Assembly (NCBI RefSeq): GCF_000971115.1
Contig: NZ_BBLV01000005.1
Location: 1 to 36,954 of the forward strand
Direction of reading: 5' to 3'
DNA: 36,954 nucleotides
From: Demequina gelatinilytica
Lineage (GTDB): Bacteria; Actinomycetota; Actinomycetes; Actinomycetales; Demequinaceae
Under the pieces are notes generated by a model that worked only from the letters and a program-made list of their open reading frames with translations, ran no database searches and was not told the DNA's origin. A program made the translations under genes and the position numbers. Positions 7,691-16,730 of the stretch are shown here, in pieces. Each line of letters begins with the position of its first letter. The stretch's first letter is position 1.

Positions 7691-7712
7691 TAGGCTACGA
7701 GGGCCGTAGGCT
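7691..7712. promoter_or_regulatory. Back-to-back leaderless promoters (GNAT and NYN genes)
   Basis: The 33-base gap between the divergent start codons 7685 and 7719 holds TAGCCT on the minus strand (7697-7692) and TAGGCT on the plus strand (7707-7712), each 6 bases from its start codon. The -35 regions must lie inside the opposite gene, so the two promoters probably interfere with each other. Confidence 0.6.
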
Positions 7713-7718
7713 CGGCGC

Positions 7719-8279
7719 ATGGCTAAGGACTCACGCGTCACCTATGTGCTCGTCGATGGCGAGAACATCGACGCCACCCTCGGAACCTCGATCCTGGGCA
7801 GGCGACCCCGTCCCGAGGAGCGCCCGCGCTGGGAGCGCGTGCTCCGCCACGTGCAGGAGCGCTGGGACCAGCCCACGCAGGGGCTGTTCTTCCTTGCGGC
7901 CAACAACGAGCTCCCGATGACGTTCGTCCAGGCGCTCCTCGCGATCGGCTTCCGACCCGTCCCGCTGTCCGGCGGGCCGGGGGAGAAGGTGGTCGACATC
8001 GCGATCCAGCGCACCATGGAGGCGCTGCGCGACCGCGAGGACGACGTGGTGCTGGTGAGCAACGACGGCGACTTCGTCGACCAGGTGGAGGACCTGCTCG
8101 ACGGACGCCGCGTGGGCCTCGCCGGCTTCGTGGAGTTCCGCAACGCCGCGTTCATCGAGCTCCAGGGCCACGGGCTCGAGTTCTTCGACCTCGAGTACGA
8201 CGTGCACGCGTTCAACGAGTCGCTGCCGCGCGTGCGCATCATCCCGATCGCGGAGTTCGACCCGCTGCAGTTCCTGTAG
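7719..8279 (+). CDS. NYN domain protein (PIN-like RNase fold)
   Basis: A 186-residue protein of the NYN/LabA-like (DUF88) family. The acidic active site can be traced: Asp13 in LVDGENID, Asp93 in VVDIAIQ, and Asp116/Asp118 in VLVSNDGDFVDQVEDLL. These coordinate a metal in PIN-like ribonucleases, so RNA cleavage is the likely activity. The RNA target is unknown. Full length for the family. The start is supported by TAGGCT 6 bases upstream. Confidence 0.85.
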   Translation: MAKDSRVTYVLVDGENIDATLGTSILGRRPRPEERPRWERVLRHVQERWDQPTQGLFFLAANNELPMTFVQALLAIGFRPVPLSGGPGEKVVDIAIQRTMEALRDREDDVVLVSNDGDFVDQVEDLLDGRRVGLAGFVEFRNAAFIELQGHGLEFFDLEYDVHAFNESLPRVRIIPIAEFDPLQFL

Positions 8280-8298
8280 CGGGGAGGGGTCGACGCCG

Positions 8299-8775
8299 TC
8301 AGACGGCTCGGGGACCCCGATGGCCGTCGTGCGGCGGGGTCGAGGCCCGCAGCGCCTCATGATCGAGCGAGGCCAGCAGGTCTGCGGTCCGGGCGACCGC
8401 GTCCCAGTCCTCCGGGCTCGCGTCGGCGAGCGCGTCGCTCAGCGCCTCCACCACGCGTGCGTACCAGTCGCGGTTGGCGGCGCTGCCGTCGGGGGTGACC
8501 CGGAGCATCGTGCACCCGTCGCAGTCGGGTGAGGCGTAGCGCTCGACGTAGCCCTGATGCTCGAGCGCCTCCGCGGCGTGCGCGACGGACGGTGGCGCGA
8601 TGCGCAGCGCCTCGGCCACGTCGCGCACCCGCATCGGGCCGTCGGCGTCGAGCGTCGCGAGGATGTGGCGTGGTGCGGACGCCTTGAGGTCGCCCAGGGC
8701 GAGCGTCGCCGAGCGCGTCGCGCGGAAGGTCCCTGTGAGCAGTGCAGCCAGCGCCGCCCCCCGGTCGGTGTCCAT
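8299..8775 (-). CDS. MarR-like transcriptional regulator
   Basis: A 158-residue winged-helix regulator. The core runs from the ALGDLKASAPRHILATLDAD helix through RVRDVAEALRIAPPSVAHAAEALEHQGYVERYASPDCDGCTMLRVTPDG, the typical helix-turn-helix plus wing of MarR proteins, and is followed by dimerisation helices. A Cys-x-x-Cys (DCDGC) in the wing could be redox- or metal-responsive (inference). The ATG at 8775 was chosen; TAGACG lies 8 bases upstream. It is divergent from the xyloglucanase gene, making it a candidate regulator of it, though proximity is the only evidence. Confidence 0.75.
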   Translation of the reverse strand: MDTDRGAALAALLTGTFRATRSATLALGDLKASAPRHILATLDADGPMRVRDVAEALRIAPPSVAHAAEALEHQGYVERYASPDCDGCTMLRVTPDGSAANRDWYARVVEALSDALADASPEDWDAVARTADLLASLDHEALRASTPPHDGHRGPRAV

Positions 8776-8893
8776 GAGGGACACGTCTATGCCCGGCTCG
8801 TGCACGCCGTCAACACCTCGAGGCGAGGTGGTCCGCATCGTCCCGAAAGTCTCCCGAGATGTCCCGTTCGTGACGCGCCTCCTCTTGCGGTTG

Positions 8894-8952
8894 TCGAATC
8901 GCTTCGATAACGTCGCGAACAGCCCGGAACGGGCTCAAATGACACAAAGGAG
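8894..8952 (+). promoter_or_regulatory. Operator-like dyad and ribosome site of the GH74 gene
   Basis: TCGAA (8894-8898) and TCGA-containing TTCGA (8903-8907) form a small dyad around TCGC, similar in style to LacI-family sites. GATAAC (8906-8911) is a possible -10. AAAGGAG (8946-8952) is a good Shine-Dalgarno site 8 bases before GTG 8961, which decides the start. The rest of the 185-base divergent spacer shows nothing further except one GCATCGTCC copy at 8835-8843. Confidence 0.45.
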
Positions 8953-8960
8953 TGTTCATC

Positions 8961-11561
8961 GTGAGATTCACCGCGGCCGCGACATTCGCCGCCACCGCAG
9001 GCGCCCTCCTCACCGCGGCGTCGGTGCCCGCCGCCCAGGCCGTGGACTCCCCGGGGTCCGCATACACCTGGTCAAACGTCGCGATCTCGGGCGGCGGCTA
9101 CGTCCCCGGGATCATCTACAACCAGACCGAGGAAGGCCTGGTCTACGCCCGCACGGACATCGGCGGCGCGTACCGCCTGGATCGCACGACGGACACCTGG
9201 ATCCCCCTGCTCGACCACGTGGGCTGGGACCAGTGGAACCGGCTGGGCGTGCTGAGCCTCGCGACCGATCCGGTCGACACGGCGCGCGTGTACGCGGCCG
9301 TCGGCATGTACACGAACGAGTGGGACGAGAGCAACGGCGCGATCCTCCGCTCCGCGGACTACGGCGAGACCTGGGAGGCGACGGCGCTGCCCTTCAAGGT
9401 GGGCGGCAACATGCCCGGCCGCGGCATCGGCGAGCGCCTGCAGGTCGACCCGAACGACAACGACGTCCTCTACTACGGCGCGGAGTCGGGGCAGGGGCTG
9501 TGGCGATCCACCGACGCCGGCGTCACCTTCTCCCAGGTCGACGCCTTCCCCAACGTCGGCGACTTCGTGCCGGACGCCTCGTCCGGGAACTCCTACCTGA
9601 TGCAGAACCTGGGCGTGCTGTGGACTGCCTTCGACGCCGCATCGTCGGCGCCCGGCGAGGCCACCCGCACCGTCTTCACGGCGGTCGCGGACACCGACAG
9701 CATCCTCTACCGCTCGGACGATGCCGGGGAGACCTGGGCGCCCGTCGAGGGCGCGCCCACCGGCTTCCTCCCGCACCACGGCGTGATCGACGAGGCCGGG
9801 CGGTACCTCTACCTCACCACGAGCAGCACCTCCGGCCCGTACGACGGCTCGGACGGCGAGGTGTGGCGCTACGGCCTCGACGACGGCACGTGGACGGACA
9901 TCACGCCCCCGCAGCGGCCGGTCGGCGTGGACTTCGGCTTCGGCGGGCTGACCGTCGACCGGACGGACCCGGACACGCTCATGGTCGCGTCGCAGATCCA
10001 GTGGTGGCCGGACGTGCTGATCTTCCGCAGCACCGACCGGGGCGAGACCTGGTCGCCCATCTGGGACTACGACTGGAGCACGGGCGGGACGCTGGTGACC
10101 CGCTACGACCAGTCGATCGACGAGGTCCCGTGGCTACGCTTCGGCAAGCAGGTGGGCGAGCCGACGATGTGGGCCGAGCCGACCCCGAAGCTCGGCTGGA
10201 TGATCTCCGCGCTGGAGATCGACCCCTTCAACCCGGACGAGCTCATGTACGGCACGGGCGCGACCATCTACCGCAGCGAGAACCTCACCGACTGGGACGA
10301 GGCCGGCGGCGTCATCGACATCGAGCCCGGCGCGGACGGGATCGAGGAGACGGCGATCCAGGACCTCGTCGCGCCCGCGGGCGACGTCGACCTCGTGTCG
10401 GCGATGCTCGACCTGGGCGGGTTCGTCCATGACGACATCACCGCCGTGACCGACACCTTCCAGGACCCGTACTTCGGAGGCGCGACGAGCGTCGACGCGG
10501 CGGGGCTCGAGGAGGGCACGATCGCCAGGGCCGGCACCGACGGCTCGGGCGCGCACGTGGTCGCGGTCTCGCACGATGCGGGGGAGACGTGGACCGCCTC
10601 GCCCGCGGCGGATGGCGCCTCGGGTCCCGGCACGGTCGCCGTGGCCGCGGACGGTCAGGGGCTCGTGTGGGCGCCCGCGGGGGCGGACGCACGCTATTCC
10701 GCCGACGGCGGGGCGACCTGGGCGGCCAGCGCGGGGCTCCCGACGGGTGTGCGCGTCGAGGCCGATCGCGTCGATGCGAGCCTGCTCTACGGCTTCGCCG
10801 ACGGCACGTTCTACGCCTCGACCGATGCGGGCGCGACGTTCGTCGCGGCGAGCTCCGTGCTCCCCGCCGAGGGCAACGTGCGGTTCGCGGCGATGCCCGG
10901 CGCCCCGGGCGAGGTCTGGCTCGCGGGCGGCGACGAGGACGGCGCGTACGGCCTGTGGCGGTCGCACGATGCCGGTGCCACGTGGAAGCGCGTCGCCGGC
11001 TTCGACGAGGCGGACACGGTCGGCTTCGGCAAGGCGGCGCCCGGCGCGACCTGGCCCGCGATCTACACCGCCGCCTCGCGCGACGGCGAGCGCGGCGTAT
11101 GGCGGTCCCTCGACGGCGGCGGCACGTGGGAGCGCATCAACGACGACGAGCACCAGTGGGGATGGATCGGCGCGGACATCGAGGGCGACCCCGACGTCTT
11201 CGGCCGCGTCTACATCGCGACCAACGGGCGCGGCATCGTCGTGGGCGACGATGCGGCGGCCGCGGCGCCCGGTGAGTGGATCGCCCGTACCGCGTACCGC
11301 GAGGGCGACGTGGTGAGCCACGACGGCGCGGTCTGGGTCGCGACCTGGTGGACCAGGGCTCAGGAGCCGGGCGCGGTCTACGGGCCGTGGCAGGAGGTCG
11401 CCGCCGCGCCGTCGGGTGTCGCCGTGTGGACCGCGACGCGGATCTTCACGCGCGGCGACGTGGTGGTCGACGCGGACGGCGTGCTCTGGCGTGCCAAGTG
11501 GTGGACGCGGGGCCAGGCTCCCGGCGCCTCCCCGTGGGGGCCGTGGGAGCCGCTCTCCTGA
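8961..11561 (+). CDS. Secreted GH74 xyloglucanase with two CBM5/12-like modules
   Basis: An 866-residue secreted enzyme that hydrolyses xyloglucan backbone. A signal peptide is obvious (MRFTAAATFAATAGALLTAA, cleavage near SVPAAQA-VD, residue 27). The two seven-bladed propellers of GH74 follow, with repeated D-x-G-x-T-W sialidase-like turns. Catalytic candidates are Asp66 in ARTDIGGAYR and Asp421 in ALEIDPFN, each in the family-typical context. The C-terminus (about 770-866) holds two AxYxxGDxVxHxGxxWxAxWWTRxxxPG modules of the CBM5/12 type. These have conserved aromatic residues and bind chitin or cellulose. No transport or intracellular xyloglucan genes adjoin it. The GTG at 8961 was chosen over 8952, which lies inside the Shine-Dalgarno site. 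Confidence 0.92.
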   Translation: MRFTAAATFAATAGALLTAASVPAAQAVDSPGSAYTWSNVAISGGGYVPGIIYNQTEEGLVYARTDIGGAYRLDRTTDTWIPLLDHVGWDQWNRLGVLSLATDPVDTARVYAAVGMYTNEWDESNGAILRSADYGETWEATALPFKVGGNMPGRGIGERLQVDPNDNDVLYYGAESGQGLWRSTDAGVTFSQVDAFPNVGDFVPDASSGNSYLMQNLGVLWTAFDAASSAPGEATRTVFTAVADTDSILYRSDDAGETWAPVEGAPTGFLPHHGVIDEAGRYLYLTTSSTSGPYDGSDGEVWRYGLDDGTWTDITPPQRPVGVDFGFGGLTVDRTDPDTLMVASQIQWWPDVLIFRSTDRGETWSPIWDYDWSTGGTLVTRYDQSIDEVPWLRFGKQVGEPTMWAEPTPKLGWMISALEIDPFNPDELMYGTGATIYRSENLTDWDEAGGVIDIEPGADGIEETAIQDLVAPAGDVDLVSAMLDLGGFVHDDITAVTDTFQDPYFGGATSVDAAGLEEGTIARAGTDGSGAHVVAVSHDAGETWTASPAADGASGPGTVAVAADGQGLVWAPAGADARYSADGGATWAASAGLPTGVRVEADRVDASLLYGFADGTFYASTDAGATFVAASSVLPAEGNVRFAAMPGAPGEVWLAGGDEDGAYGLWRSHDAGATWKRVAGFDEADTVGFGKAAPGATWPAIYTAASRDGERGVWRSLDGGGTWERINDDEHQWGWIGADIEGDPDVFGRVYIATNGRGIVVGDDAAAAAPGEWIARTAYREGDVVSHDGAVWVATWWTRAQEPGAVYGPWQEVAAAPSGVAVWTATRIFTRGDVVVDADGVLWRAKWWTRGQAPGASPWGPWEPLS

Positions 11562-11734
11562 CAGGTGCGGGCGCGCGTCCCGGCAACCCGGGGCGCGTGC
11601 CCGCGCGAGGGCGGCCCGCGCATCGTCCTCGAATTGGCCTGCGAGCGTGCGGCGCGTACGATTGCAGGGTTGCCCGAGCAGCGGGAGCCGACGGAGCACC
11701 CGCGGGCCCCTCAACCCATATTCAGGAGTACGTA
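11562..11734 (+). promoter_or_regulatory. tig promoter and leader
   Basis: TACGAT (11657-11662) is a good -10 hexamer, giving a leader of about 65 bases. AGGAG (11724-11728) lies 6 bases before the tig GTG. The region also contains one GCATCGTCC copy (11620-11628). A CCCGGCAACCCGGG-like dyad (about 11579-11592) after the GH74 stop may terminate that gene. Confidence 0.5.
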
Positions 11735-13060
11735 GTGACCAGCGCCCTCGAGAAGATCGACGCCACCACCGTCAAGCTGACGGTCAGCCTCTCCGAGGCG
11801 GACCTCGCGCCCAGCATGGAGCACGCCTACGAGCACGTGGGCAAGCAGGTGCAGATCCCCGGCTTCCGCAAGGGCAAGGTGCCCGCGAAGGTCCTCGAGC
11901 AGCGCGTCGGCAAGGGCGCCATCATCGAGCACGCCGTCAACGACGGCCTGCCCGGCTGGTACACCGAGGCGGTCAAGGAGTCGGGCATCCGTCCCTTCGG
12001 CCAGCCCGAGGTCGAGGTCACCAAGGTCCCCGGCTCCGTCGACGGCGACGAGGGCCTCGAGTTCACCGCGATCGTGGAGATCCGCCCCGAGGTCGAGCTG
12101 CCCGCCGTGGCCGAGCTCACCATCGAGGTCGAGCCGGTCGAGGTCTCGGCCGAGGACGTCGACGGCCGCCTGGACGCGCTCCGCGAGCGCTTCGGCACCC
12201 TCGTGGGCGTGGACCGCCCGGCCGCCGAGGGCGACTTCGTGACCCTCGACCTCACCGCCGTCATCGGCGACGAGACCATCGACAACGTCCAGGGCACCTC
12301 GTACCAGGTGGGCGCCGGCAACATGCTCGAGGGCATCGACGAGGCCATCACCGGCCTGTCCGCCGACGAGGAGACCACCTTCGAGGCCCCCCTCGCCGCC
12401 GGCGACCACGCGGGCGAGAAGGCGCAGATCACCGTCAAGGTGACCGCCGTCAAGACCCGCGAGCTCCCCGAGGCCGACGACGACTTCGCGCAGCTCGCGT
12501 CGGAGTTCGACACGCTCGCCGAGCTCCGCGAGGACCTCGAGTCGCAGGCCGCGAAGATCAAGGTCAACAACCAGGCCATGGAGGCCCGCGAGAAGCTTCT
12601 CGAGAAGCTCACCGAGGCCACCGACTTCGAGCTCCCCAAGAAGGTCATCGAGAACGAGGTCCACAGCCACCTCGAGAACGAGAACCGCCTCGAGGACGAC
12701 GAGCACCGCGCCGAGGTCACCGAGGAGGCCCACAAGGCCCTCCGCACCCAGATCCTCCTCGACCAGCTCGCGGACGACCTGGACATCGAGGTCGAGCAGC
12801 CCGAGCTCCTCGACTACCTGATCAACTCGTCGCGCCAGTACGGCATGGACCCCGGCACCTTCATCCAGCAGGTCGAGCAGGCCGGCCAGATCCCCGCCAT
12901 GGTCGCCGAGGTCGCGCGCTCCAAGGCCACCGCCTTCGCGCTGCGCCGCGCGACCGTGGTCGACACCGCGGGCAAGGCCGTGGACCTCTCCGACGTCATC
13001 GGCTCGATCGAGGACGAGAAGGCTGAGGAGGCCGCCGCGGCCGACGCCGCCGCGGAGTAA
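11735..13060 (+). CDS. tig: Trigger factor
   Basis: A ribosome-associated chaperone and peptidyl-prolyl isomerase, 441 residues, normal for the family. The N-terminal ribosome-docking domain carries the signature GFRKGKVP (residues 43-50). The FKBP-type PPIase domain follows (about 155-245; GDFVTLDLTAVIGDE ... YQVGAGNMLEGIDEAITGL). The C-terminal helical arm domain runs to an acidic, Ala-rich tail (EDEKAEEAAAADAAAE). GTG start with AGGAG 6 bases upstream. It lies upstream of clpP1P2-clpX as in many bacteria, but is separated by a strong terminator and by an opposing DUF4190 gene, so it is a separate transcript. Confidence 0.97.
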   Translation: MTSALEKIDATTVKLTVSLSEADLAPSMEHAYEHVGKQVQIPGFRKGKVPAKVLEQRVGKGAIIEHAVNDGLPGWYTEAVKESGIRPFGQPEVEVTKVPGSVDGDEGLEFTAIVEIRPEVELPAVAELTIEVEPVEVSAEDVDGRLDALRERFGTLVGVDRPAAEGDFVTLDLTAVIGDETIDNVQGTSYQVGAGNMLEGIDEAITGLSADEETTFEAPLAAGDHAGEKAQITVKVTAVKTRELPEADDDFAQLASEFDTLAELREDLESQAAKIKVNNQAMEAREKLLEKLTEATDFELPKKVIENEVHSHLENENRLEDDEHRAEVTEEAHKALRTQILLDQLADDLDIEVEQPELLDYLINSSRQYGMDPGTFIQQVEQAGQIPAMVAEVARSKATAFALRRATVVDTAGKAVDLSDVIGSIEDEKAEEAAAADAAAE

Positions 13061-13074
13061 CCCGCAGACGCGAC

Positions 13075-13110
13075 GAGGCCCCGGTCACCCTTGCGGGTGG
13101 CCGGGGCCTC
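13075..13110. terminator. Terminator after tig
   Basis: A 16-bp stem GAGGCCCCGGTCACCC (13075-13090) with GGGTGGCCGGGGCCTC (13095-13110), containing one T-G pair and a TTGC loop. It lies between convergent tig and the DUF4190 gene and probably serves both. Confidence 0.85.
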
Positions 13111-13134
13111 GTGCTGTCACGGCACGATGCGCGA

Positions 13135-13650
13135 TCAGGGTGCCGTGCTCGTGTCGATGGTGATCTCGCACCACTCCGCGGGGTTGTCGCCGCCGCACTC
13201 GGTGACGAACCAGCCCGCGATCGCGAAGATCGCGATCGCCGCGAGGATCCCGAGGACCACGACGAGGTAGCCGATCACCAGCCCGGCGATGCCCATGCCG
13301 CGGTTGTCGGCCTCACCGCGCTTCGCGGCGCTCAGGCTCAGGTGGCCGAAGACGATGCCCGCGATCGCGGTGATGAAGGTGAACAGGCCCACGAGCGACA
13401 GCACCAGCGACGCCGTGCCCATCCAGTTCTTCTCCGTGCCCGGTACGGGCCCATAGGTGCCATAGCCGCCGTACTGCGCCGGCGGCGGCTGCTGCGGCGG
13501 CACTCCCCCCGGCGGGACCGCGTACTGCGGCGGCGGCGGCTGCTGCGGCGGCTGCTGCTGCGGCGGCTGCTGGGGAGCCGGGCCGTCCTGCGGCGGCTGC
13601 TGGGGTTGCTGCGGGCCCGATGCGAACGGGTCCTGCGGTGTGCTGCTCAT
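13135..13650 (-). CDS. DUF4190-type membrane protein with Pro/Gln-rich N-terminus
   Basis: A 171-residue protein. Residues 1-90 are a low-complexity Pro/Gln/Gly/Tyr region (runs such as QQPPQQQPPQQPPPPQ), encoded by a repetitive CGGCGGCTGCTG-like DNA stretch (about 13480-13610). Two membrane helices follow in the DUF4190 arrangement (LVLSLVGLFTFITAIAGIVFGHLSL, then NRGMGIAGLVIGYLVVVLGIL plus AIAIFAI), with a short extracytoplasmic tail containing two Cys (TECGGDNPAEWCE). The function of the family is unknown. The ATG at 13650 was chosen over one at 13722 because GAGGAGGGC lies just upstream. The repeat tract is prone to length variation. Confidence 0.8.
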   Translation of the reverse strand: MSSTPQDPFASGPQQPQQPPQDGPAPQQPPQQQPPQQPPPPQYAVPPGGVPPQQPPPAQYGGYGTYGPVPGTEKNWMGTASLVLSLVGLFTFITAIAGIVFGHLSLSAAKRGEADNRGMGIAGLVIGYLVVVLGILAAIAIFAIAGWFVTECGGDNPAEWCEITIDTSTAP

Positions 13651-13783
13651 GGTGCCCTCCTCGACCGGCCGTCCTGGCCACGTCTCCACTCCGACGCTAG
13701 TGCGCCGCGTCCGGGCGTGCATCGGCTGAGAGGCGGACCTGCGGCGGCGCGGGATGGGGGACCGCCCCGAGGGGGAGGGATGT

Positions 13784-13846
13784 GTTCACCCCGTAGCGAA
13801 ACCAGGGGGTGAACGGCATCGTCCGGTCGGCGGCTCGCGTTACTGT
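13784..13846 (+). promoter_or_regulatory. Perfect 9-bp dyad and -10 box upstream of clpP1
   Basis: GTTCACCCC (13784-13792) and GGGGTGAAC (13806-13814) are exact inverted copies with a 13-base spacer, so half-site centres are 22 bases (two helical turns) apart. TACTGT (13841-13846) is a plausible -10 for clpP1, with AGGAGGA (13864-13870) as ribosome site. In other actinobacteria clpP1P2 is activated by ClgR, but the sequence is not an obvious ClgR box. The dyad could equally serve the divergent DUF4190 gene. Confidence 0.6.
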
Positions 13847-13875
13847 CGGTCAGGACGCTCGACAGGAGGACACAC

Positions 13876-14490
13876 GTGAACGAGATCACGGCGCGAGGCG
13901 ACGGGCCCGGGATGGGCCTGAACGACTCGATCTTCAACCGGCTGCTGCGTGAGCGCATCATCTGGCTGGGCGACGAGGTGCGCGACGACAACGCGAACGC
14001 CATCTGCGCTCAGATGATGCTGCTGGCCGCGGAGGACCCGGACAAGGACATCTACCTGTACATCAACAGCCCCGGTGGCTCGATCACCGCGGGCATGGCG
14101 ATCTACGACACGATGCAGTACATCAAGCCCGACGTCGCCACCGTCGCGATGGGCATGGCGGCGTCGATGGGGCAGTTCCTGCTCTCCTCGGGCGCGCCCG
14201 GCAAGCGCTTCGCGACGCCGCACGCCCGCGTGATGATGCACCAGCCCTCGGGCGGCATCTACGGCACCGCGACCGACATCCGCATCAACGCGGAGCTCAT
14301 CATGCACATGAAGAAGGTGCTCGCGTCGCTGACGGCCGAGCAGACCGGCAAGACGCTGGAGCAGGTGACCAAGGACGCGGACCGCGACCGCTGGTTCACG
14401 GCGGACGAGGCGCTCGAGTACGGCTTCGTCGACAAGGTCATCACGCACGCCGCAGAGGCGGGCGACAAGTCCCAGGGAGGCAAGGCGTGA
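13876..14490 (+). CDS. clpP1: ATP-dependent Clp protease proteolytic subunit 1
   Basis: A 204-residue serine peptidase. The catalytic triad is visible: Ser97 in MGMAASMGQ, His122 in VMMHQPSGG and Asp171 in DRDRW. The INSPGGSI oxyanion motif is at 63-70. GTG start with AGGAGGA 5 bases upstream. It overlaps clpP2 by 4 bases (GTGA), so the two subunits are translationally coupled. Actinobacterial ClpP1 and ClpP2 form mixed heptamer-on-heptamer tetradecamers that work with ClpX or ClpC1. Confidence 0.97.
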   Translation: MNEITARGDGPGMGLNDSIFNRLLRERIIWLGDEVRDDNANAICAQMMLLAAEDPDKDIYLYINSPGGSITAGMAIYDTMQYIKPDVATVAMGMAASMGQFLLSSGAPGKRFATPHARVMMHQPSGGIYGTATDIRINAELIMHMKKVLASLTAEQTGKTLEQVTKDADRDRWFTADEALEYGFVDKVITHAAEAGDKSQGGKA

Positions 14491-15191
14491 GCGAGATCCA
14501 GCGCGCGTTCCAGGCGGCCGGACGCACGGCCGGCACGTTCGGCGGCGGGGCGTACGACGCCCCCTCGTCGCGCTACATCCTTCCCCAGTTCGAGGAGCGC
14601 ACGGCCTACGGCTTCAAGCGCCAGGACCCGTACGCGAAGCTGTTCGAGGACCGCATCATCTTCCTCGGCGTGCAGATCGACGACGCCTCGGCGGACGACG
14701 TCATGGCCCAGCTGCTCGTGCTCGAGTCGCAGGACCCCGACCGCCTCATCACGCTGTACATCAACAGCCCCGGCGGCTCGCAGACCGCGCTCACCGCGAT
14801 CTACGACACGATGCAGTACATCAAGCCGGAGATCCAGACCGTGTGCCTGGGCCAGGCGGCCTCCGCCGCGGCCGTGCTGCTCGCGGCGGGCACGCCGGGC
14901 AAGCGCCTCGCGCTGCCCAACGCCCGCGTGATGATCCACCAGCCGCGCATCGAGGGCGGCGCGCGTGCGCAGGCCTCGGACATCGAGATCTACGCGGAGG
15001 AGATGCTCCGCATGCGCGAGTGGCTCGAGAACACCCTGGCGTTCCACTCGGGTCAGACCCCCGAGAAGGTGCGCGAGGACATCGAGCGCGACACGTTCCT
15101 CTCGGCCGAGCAGGCCAAGGAGTACGGCCTCGTGGACCAGGTCCTCGAGTCCCGCAAGGGCACCACCGCGGTGCGTCCCGCGGGGGCGTAG
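14487..15191 (+). CDS. clpP2: ATP-dependent Clp protease proteolytic subunit 2
   Basis: A 234-residue ClpP paralogue with Ser126 in GQAASAAA, His151 in VMIHQPRI and Asp202 in ERDTF, and an INSPGGSQ motif. It is longer than ClpP1 because of an N-terminal extension (about residues 1-45, [20 protein letters not shown]), probably a propeptide removed during maturation as in mycobacterial ClpP2 (inference). The GTG start lies in a 4-base overlap with clpP1. It is followed by a strong hairpin, so clpX has its own promoter. Confidence 0.97.
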   Translation: MSEIQRAFQAAGRTAGTFGGGAYDAPSSRYILPQFEERTAYGFKRQDPYAKLFEDRIIFLGVQIDDASADDVMAQLLVLESQDPDRLITLYINSPGGSQTALTAIYDTMQYIKPEIQTVCLGQAASAAAVLLAAGTPGKRLALPNARVMIHQPRIEGGARAQASDIEIYAEEMLRMREWLENTLAFHSGQTPEKVREDIERDTFLSAEQAKEYGLVDQVLESRKGTTAVRPAGA

Positions 15192-15211
15192 CGCGACCTC
15201 TCGACAGCACA

Positions 15212-15240
15212 CGGGGCGCCGGCGTCGTGCCGGCGCCCCG
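15212..15240 (+). terminator. Terminator between clpP2 and clpX
   Basis: CGGGGCGCCGGC (15212-15223) and GCCGGCGCCCCG (15229-15240) form a perfect 12-bp stem with a GTCGT loop, 20 bases after the clpP2 stop. No T-run follows; this is an intrinsic terminator of the I-shaped type common in Actinobacteria. Confidence 0.8.
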
Positions 15241-15365
15241 TCGTGCATGTCAGGACGATGTCCAGAAGGTCACAAAATGCTAAGGATCGCGCACATCGGC
15301 GCTGGTATCTGCGAGGCTGTGCTCTGAGCCCGGCGCGCCGTCCTCCGTGTGTCAGAGGCCGTAGG

Positions 15366-15400
15366 TAGCCTTGAATCACACGACCTGGTTCGTGAGAGGA
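15366..15400 (+). promoter_or_regulatory. clpX promoter and ribosome site
   Basis: TAGCCT (15366-15371) is the -10 candidate. It gives a leader of about 30 bases with GAGAGGA (15394-15400) 8 bases before the ATG at 15409. This site argues against an in-frame upstream start at 15349, which would lie before the -10. Confidence 0.55.
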
Positions 15401-15408
15401 GCCCCACG

Positions 15409-16665
<1,257 letters not shown>

Positions 16666-16677
16666 CCCACCCCCACC

Positions 16678-16730
16678 GAAAATGGTAGGTAGTGGTCGGT
16701 TACGCACGTTCCTCGCCTCACAGTGGTAGC
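16678..16730. repeat. Left 53-bp inverted repeat of the DUF559 unit
   Basis: 53 bases that match the reverse complement of 17790-17842 at 43 positions. There is an uninterrupted outer block of 18 (TGGTAGGTAGTGGTCGGT) and an inner block of 15 (CCTCACAGTGGTAGC). The inner block contains the last three sense codons and the stop of the DUF559 gene. Confidence 0.85.

Noticed and set aside
10134..11714. Minus-strand frame opposite the GH74 gene
   Set aside because: No domain pattern; the sense strand codes for a complete glycoside hydrolase with repeats and modules.
13480..13610. Repetitive CGGCGGCTGCTG tract considered as a regulatory minisatellite
   Set aside because: It is explained by the Pro/Gln-rich coding region of the DUF4190 gene in the minus frame.
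13816..13824. GCATCGTCC before clpP1 considered as a clpP-specific regulator site
   Set aside because: The same nonamer occurs about 20 more times in unrelated places, so it is not specific to this promoter.
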